From the NCBI GenBank assembly GCA_964602595.1, contig CAZRRO010000010.1, positions 62,001-126,000 of the forward strand: a stretch of DNA of 64,000 nt, given 5' to 3'. The notes beneath the pieces were generated by a model. It was given only the letters and a program-made list of their open reading frames with translations, was not told where the DNA came from and did not search any database. Within the stretch, counting starts at the first letter, position 1. The number at the start of each line of letters is the position of its first letter. This document shows, piece by piece, positions 61,401 to 64,000 of the stretch. The DNA is from CAIWAH01 sp964602595 (GTDB taxonomy: Bacteria; Verrucomicrobiota; Verrucomicrobiia; Limisphaerales; UBA9464). The translations under genes and the position numbers were made by a program.

Positions 61401-63111
61401 CGTCCGGGCCAAGGCGGCGGCGGCAGCCGGCCTGGTCGGTGCCGTCGCCTTTCCGCTGCGTGCGGATGGGCCGATCGCCGGGGTGATTGTGTTCCTGTCG
61501 GATCGGCGCATGGAGGTGGATGCAGAACTTGCCGAGACCCTCGGCACCCTGGGCCAGCAAGTGGGGCAGTTTAAGGTCCGGCAGTTGGTGCAGGAGGAAC
61601 TGCTGCGGTTCGTCGCGCTCAGCCCGAGTGTCATCTATGCGCTGCGCATCACGCCCACTGGACTCCGGGCCTACTGGGTTAGCGACAACGTGTTCGCCCT
61701 GACCGGCTATCATCCTTCCGAGTCCATTCACGAAAATTGGTGGGCCGACAACTTGCACCCCGAGGACCGCGACCGGGTGCTGGGCCAGAACCCGGGCGCC
61801 ACCGACGCGGACCATCAGGTGCTGGAGTTCCGGTTCCGCCGCAAAGACGGCACCTACATTTCGCTTCGCGACGAGAAACGGGTGCGGCGGGACGCCACCG
61901 GGAACCCCGTCGAGATCATCGGGGCGTGGACCGACATCACCGACCGGGTGAGCTTGGAAAAGCAACTCCGCCAAGCCCAGAAGATGGAGGCAATCGGCCA
62001 GCTTTCCGGCGGGATCGCCCACGACTTCAACAATCTGCTGGGCGCCGTCATCGGCAACGCCCAGTTGGCAACCATGGACCTCGCCCCGGAGCATCCCGTG
62101 GCCGAGTGCCTCGACCAGATACTCGCCGCCAGCCGGCGGGCCACCCACCTGGTGCAGCAGATCCTGACCTTTGCGCGGCAGGACCGCTCCCAGCGCCACC
62201 GCGTCAACCCGGTCCCGATTGTCGAGGAAAGCGTCCGGCTCCTGCGGGCGACGCTGCCGGCCGGCGTCCACCTGACGCTGATCAAGGGGGAGCGGTTGCC
62301 GGCGGTCGTGGCCGACGAAACTCAGATGCAGCAGGTGCTCGTCAATCTCTGCACGAATGCCTGGCACGCGTTCGAGGGCGGCCCCGGTAGGATTTCCGTC
62401 GAGCTCACCGCGGTGGCGGTCGAGGCCGAGGCGGCGGCGCGGTCGCCGGACCTGCAGCCCGGGCCCTACCTGCGCATCCGCGTCGAGGACACGGGCAAGG
62501 GCATGGATGCCGGGACGTTGGAACGCATCTTTGAACCGTTCTTCACCACCAAGGAGGTGGGCAAGGGAACCGGGCTCGGGCTGTCCGTCGTGCACGGCAT
62601 CATAAAGGCCCACGGCGGGGCCATCACCGTGCGGAGTGCCGTGGGCGTGGGGACCACCTTCGATCTGTTCCTGCCGGCGGCGACCGCGGAGGTGGCGACC
62701 GCGGCCCCGGCGCGGGAAACGCCGCTGCGGCTGGGCCACGGCGAGCAGTTGCTGCTGGTCGACGACCAGCCCGAAATGCTCCGGACCAATCGCCGGGAGC
62801 TCGAGCGGCTGGGCTACCAAGTGACCGCCTTCGCCGACTCCATCGAGGCCTTGGCGCGGTTCGGCGAATCACCAGGCGCCTTCGCGCTGCTGCTGACCGA
62901 CCTCAACATGCCGGGCATGAACGGCGTGGAACTGACCCGCGCCGTCCTGAAGTTGCGGCCCGACCTGCCCGTGATCCTCACGTCCGGCTTCATCACCGAG
63001 GACCTCCGGTTGGCCGCCTTGGCGGCGGGCGTCCGGGAGGTGCTGCGGAAGCCGGCGCTGCTCCAGGAACTCGGCGACGCCATCGCCAACCAGCTTTCTT
63101 CCCCACCGTGA
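55477..63111 (+). CDS. Giant propeller hybrid histidine kinase with eight PAS and two GAF domains
   Basis: A protein of about 2,544 residues. A signal peptide (1-30) precedes two-component-regulator propeller repeats (about 40-690; for example GLPSDFVRCV, LLWVGTDQG), a Y_Y_Y domain (about 708-778), one membrane helix (about 783-805), a coiled coil, six PAS domains (starting near 848, 974, 1098, 1223, 1348, 1468), GAF (1594-1748), PAS (1756), GAF (1874-2034), PAS (2041), HisKA (His2182 in GIAHDFNN), HATPase (about 2300-2400) and a receiver (Asp2475 in LTDLNMPGMNG). In Bacteroidetes such propeller kinases sense oligosaccharides. The ATG at 55477 is favoured by the signal peptide; 55429 is an alternative. 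Confidence 0.87.
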   Translation: MTKPTRKKCGWQGYWPWLWILLGLWSFVSQLRGAEWAPRERADQAWKVASLVEDGGLDDLNVFNLDFERNTNSPRWGTAWVATSDGLHEYDGYTWRRHGRAEGLPSDFVRCVRVTRAGLLWVGTDQGAGVYDGRTFRTLGAETNLAGPNVRRITEDSEGTLWFCSDSWPNAGAGGGLTSLRDGQWKAYREADGLPSGYVVNYFRDHSGRQFAATLKGLAEFAAGRWRPAFSPATEGPINWGSGCLAETAGTGLLFSTGREVFRLQDGAWRQLPAIIPHEHGIAATADGGTVAVGRPNKGQSVFLEWSGDRWVPASAEFATPRGYTEDIQVAPDGSVWVAGYGCLVRWARQGSQWREFGDLPPPKLMDSQGGMWFAQTRGIFTPGGPTVRLFQGRWEPLGDAYDELVSHRQDNSVWGGTTNRLTRWRGTNRTDFTTTQTGLALYVAGEGDARGSFWLFGVDPQGNPATARHFGNQWLTRPVPELAGLRPWRETASSSNGLWVVGDRGAGTDAVLVRVTPTGNLRLDAPAQQVGTLGMKFREDRYGAVWLYGDAGLFRWVPGKSTRWDSIGDLPSRSVVSCVERGDELWFGFNGATGGRSALVALRSGQWTHFPVATLGNLTLADDGTLLADGVGQIFRIANQPGAVPMAQQLRTSETVNSVVQDLAGNLWVGAGETVFQFRSHSVPLRLGVAGPGRVHDRDVLAVTAMARDRFRPRGTRLGAVFASRLDDGEWSPLTQENEFKLDPARLKVGMHRLEVIAQDAAGNRRSEPAVHRFEVVAVPLQERVWFVPGVLGVAGLMTALGLFALHARRQLAGYARTLESRVAERTSELEQDIRRREAVEASLRASEERFALLFQSGPVLAAVVGLPDGRLLDVNRQFCTVFGFTRDEVIGRTTSGLGLWQRLEQRDEILAQIRAVGAVHNHEVRARTRTGKPMFILLSAERVYLAGGPAVLVFGADITARREAEEARLISEERLRIVTENVRVGLATVDRDRRYEYANPAYAEIVGRPLAAVVGAPVSRILAEIYERVVAGWLDRAFAGERVAFEAAWPTWAGERYLAAAYEPIVADGAVVRVVAVITDVTERRRAAAALQASEDRLRMVTGNARVGLVMLDQERRYTYANAAYAEMLGLPSADLVGQRVAAVQAPIYEGQIRPKLDLAFAGERVAYELRRPATDGDHHYAVRYEPAGTGGSVTNVVVVITEITDRKRAEVALRESEARFATAFNANPVIIVITTYPEGRYVDVNEAFLRVFGFRRDEVLGRRSRDLGIWPVPEQREAIIRQLAEGKPVRGFECLQRTRGGQLFAAEAFYDRIVVGNQDCILAINVDITERKRAEEARRASEARYRALFDYAPDGILIGDAQSTYLDANESMCRMLGYTHDELVGMNATDIIAPDEVQLIEPTIGEIARRSDHHREWHFRRKDGSLIPVDVRATQTPDGNFLGLVRDLTDRKEAEAALRAKDELLRLVIDLVPHFIFAKDRESRFLFANRAVADSVGLSPDQLVGLNSWDLRRDPAEAEAFLRDDQEVIASGKPKFVPAETLTDVHGRVRIHQTTKIPFRVPGTDEPALLGVAVEITEQQRMERLLEWEMKALERLLSNASLGELLHELAVGVEQHAPGALCSILLLDEEGVRLRHGAGPSLPDAYNRVIDGIAIGPSVGSCGTAAATGRQVIVTDIAQDPLWADFRALALAHGLRACWSTPIAGNAGHILGTFTVYYREPHSPGPAELALVGRVQHLAGLAIERKRAEESLQMTRLSVDRAGDSIFWVGRDGRIHYANEAACASRGFSREELLGMSIFDLDPDYQPGVWTPHFEELKKQGSLTLETRHRTKDGRLFPIEVNANYVFVRGQELNFCFVRDITARRRAERRRDLEHRVSRILAESVSTAVATPKILEAIGTSEGWKFGELWKVDGTDGRLFCRQSWSVSGLKVDELQAESQRLRFGLGEGLPGTVFQSGEVTVIPDVGQDARFVRAKAAAAAGLVGAVAFPLRADGPIAGVIVFLSDRRMEVDAELAETLGTLGQQVGQFKVRQLVQEELLRFVALSPSVIYALRITPTGLRAYWVSDNVFALTGYHPSESIHENWWADNLHPEDRDRVLGQNPGATDADHQVLEFRFRRKDGTYISLRDEKRVRRDATGNPVEIIGAWTDITDRVSLEKQLRQAQKMEAIGQLSGGIAHDFNNLLGAVIGNAQLATMDLAPEHPVAECLDQILAASRRATHLVQQILTFARQDRSQRHRVNPVPIVEESVRLLRATLPAGVHLTLIKGERLPAVVADETQMQQVLVNLCTNAWHAFEGGPGRISVELTAVAVEAEAAARSPDLQPGPYLRIRVEDTGKGMDAGTLERIFEPFFTTKEVGKGTGLGLSVVHGIIKAHGGAITVRSAVGVGTTFDLFLPAATAEVATAAPARETPLRLGHGEQLLLVDDQPEMLRTNRRELERLGYQVTAFADSIEALARFGESPGAFALLLTDLNMPGMNGVELTRAVLKLRPDLPVILTSGFITEDLRLAALAAGVREVLRKPALLQELGDAIANQLSSPP

Positions 63112-63494
63112 CGCCTGCCCGTTCCATCCTGCTGATCGACGACGATGAGCAACTCCGCTCGATGCTCCGCCGCGCCCTGATCCGGTCGGGCCACGAGGTG
63201 CACGAGGCGGGCAATGGCCGGCAAGCGTTGGAATTGCTCGCGCGGACCACGGTGCACGCGGTCGTGACCGATATCATCATGCCCGACATGGAGGGGATCG
63301 AGCTGATCCTGCAACTACGACGCGCCCGGCCCGAGCTGCCCATCGTCGCCATGTCGGCCGGCGGCCGGATCGGGCCCGACAGCTATCTGTCGCTGGCCGA
63401 GCGTTCCGGGGCGAAGCGGACCATCGCGAAACCCTTCAGCCTCGGGCCCTTCCTCGAAATGGTCGATGACGTCCTCCGGGCACCCGCCGCGTAG
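63108..63494 (+). CDS. Single-domain response regulator
   Basis: A 128-residue receiver with LLIDDDEQLRSMLRR, the phospho-accepting Asp in VVTDIIMPDMEG (about residue 54), Ser in VAMSAGG where Thr or Ser is usual, and Lys in IAKPFS. It has no output domain. It starts at a GTG overlapping the giant kinase stop by 4 bases, so it is very likely its phosphate partner or relay. It would pass the signal on by protein contact. Confidence 0.88.
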   Translation: MTPARSILLIDDDEQLRSMLRRALIRSGHEVHEAGNGRQALELLARTTVHAVVTDIIMPDMEGIELILQLRRARPELPIVAMSAGGRIGPDSYLSLAERSGAKRTIAKPFSLGPFLEMVDDVLRAPAA

Positions 63495-63602
63495 GGCTGC
63501 CACCCGGGCCAAGACCCCGGTTTCGGTGCCCGCTTCGGGTCATTGTCGCCGCCGAAGTGTTGCGAAACCTTCACGCCGCGTCCCCGGTCTTGCCTTGTGA
63601 CC

Positions 63603-64000
63603 ATGCGTAACCTTCCCGAGTTGAGCTTACCTGCGTCCGTCATCCGCCGGCCTCGTCCGGGCGGAGCCTTCACCCTGATCGAGCTGCTGGTCGTCATCGC
63701 GATCATCGCACTGCTGGCCTCGATGCTGTTGCCTGCGTTGAGCAAGGCCAAGGGCCGGGCGCAGGCTACCTTCTGCCTCAACAACGTGAAGCAACTGACC
63801 CTCGCCGCGCACCTTTACTCCGGGGACAATCAGGAATGGCTGCCACCGATCCAGGCTGCCATCACCGGGGGGGAGACCTGCTGGCGCCCGTTCCTGTTCC
63901 GTTACGCGGCGAATCCCGGCAGCTACGATTGCCCGACCGAAAAGGCCGAAGTTTACGCCGCCGGCCGCCCGGCCAGCCAAAAAACCGGTCCGGGCAACCG
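63603..64000 (+). CDS. Type II pseudopilin-like protein, N-terminal part (runs off window edge)
   Basis: 132 codons to the window edge. The prepilin cleavage/methylation motif GGAFTLIELLVVIAIIALLA is followed by SMLLPALSKAKGRAQ and FCLNNVKQL, the form of pseudopilin that is greatly expanded in Verrucomicrobia, Lentisphaerae and Planctomycetes. After cleavage the N-terminal helix would sit in the inner membrane and may assemble into a pseudopilus-like fibre, or anchor a secreted domain. The start is the ATG at 63603. The remaining domain lies outside the window. Confidence 0.85.
   Translation, partial: MRNLPELSLPASVIRRPRPGGAFTLIELLVVIAIIALLASMLLPALSKAKGRAQATFCLNNVKQLTLAAHLYSGDNQEWLPPIQAAITGGETCWRPFLFRYAANPGSYDCPTEKAEVYAAGRPASQKTGPGN

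Noticed and set aside
60190..62820. An 876-codon open frame on the minus strand opposite the kinase core
   Set aside because: Same reason; the plus strand here encodes GAF, PAS, HisKA and HATPase domains with intact motifs.
1..64000. CRISPR arrays, tRNA and rRNA genes, insertion sequences, prophage
   Set aside because: Looked for by eye: no regularly spaced repeats, no cloverleaf or CCA-ending tRNA pattern, no transposase or integrase motif, no phage structural gene. tRNAscan-SE and Infernal were not available, so a missed small RNA is possible.

Overview
This is a 64-kb stretch of high-GC chromosome, most likely from a flagellated member of the Verrucomicrobiota (PVC group). Several things point there: a type II pseudopilin N-terminus of the PVC kind (63603 onward), two PEP-CTERM proteins, a Cys-type sulfatase, secreted PQQ-type beta-propellers, a CotH-type secreted protein, a Tat-exported sugar-isomerase-like TIM barrel, and an ECF sigma factor paired with a Ser/Thr kinase carrying WD40 repeats. 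I saw no tRNA, rRNA, CRISPR array, insertion sequence or phage gene. Starts are often GTG or TTG, and Shine-Dalgarno sequences are mostly weak.

Layout. 1-7.6 kb: secreted catabolic genes (PQQ-type dehydrogenase with cytochrome c, esterase, a partial secreted protein, CotH protein, PEP-CTERM protein). 7.7-38.7 kb: a motility and chemosensory island. It holds a first chemosensory set on the minus strand (MCP, CheW, CheA, PAS hybrid kinase), two flagellin genes flanking a TPR glycosyltransferase, fliD, a lipoprotein, flgM-fliS-fliT-like genes, a partner-switch pair (REC-PP2C-HATPase protein and STAS protein), a soluble receptor-like protein, and a second, apparently complete chemosensory operon (cheY, REC-kinase, CheA with an inserted CZB zinc domain, CheW, PAS-rich MCP, cheY, cheB, cheR). 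38.7-55 kb: mixed metabolic and envelope genes (hisH, sulfatase, PPi-type phosphofructokinase, kinase/ECF pair, TIM barrel, PQQ propeller, PEP-CTERM, deoxyhypusine-synthase-like protein, PfkB kinase, ApbE). 55.4-63.5 kb: a roughly 2,540-residue propeller/PAS/GAF hybrid histidine kinase followed by a single-domain response regulator.

How it works together. Ten sites matching the flagellar sigma-28 consensus (TMAAG, then GCCGATRR, 11-12 bases between the octamers) lie in front of cheA, the hybrid kinase, both flagellins, fliD, flgM, the partner-switch operon, the soluble receptor-like gene, the first cheY and the large MCP. The island therefore reads as one FliA/FlgM-controlled late motility regulon. 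Both flagellin mRNAs share a leader of the same length with three hairpins; two of them show GGA in the loop and one covers the ribosome-binding region, which is the layout of CsrA control. The REC-PP2C-HATPase/STAS pair beside flgM resembles the Pseudomonas HsbR/HsbA switch acting on FlgM. The most unusual protein is the second CheA, whose CheW-like domain is interrupted by a CZB domain with a full His/Cys/His/His ligand set.
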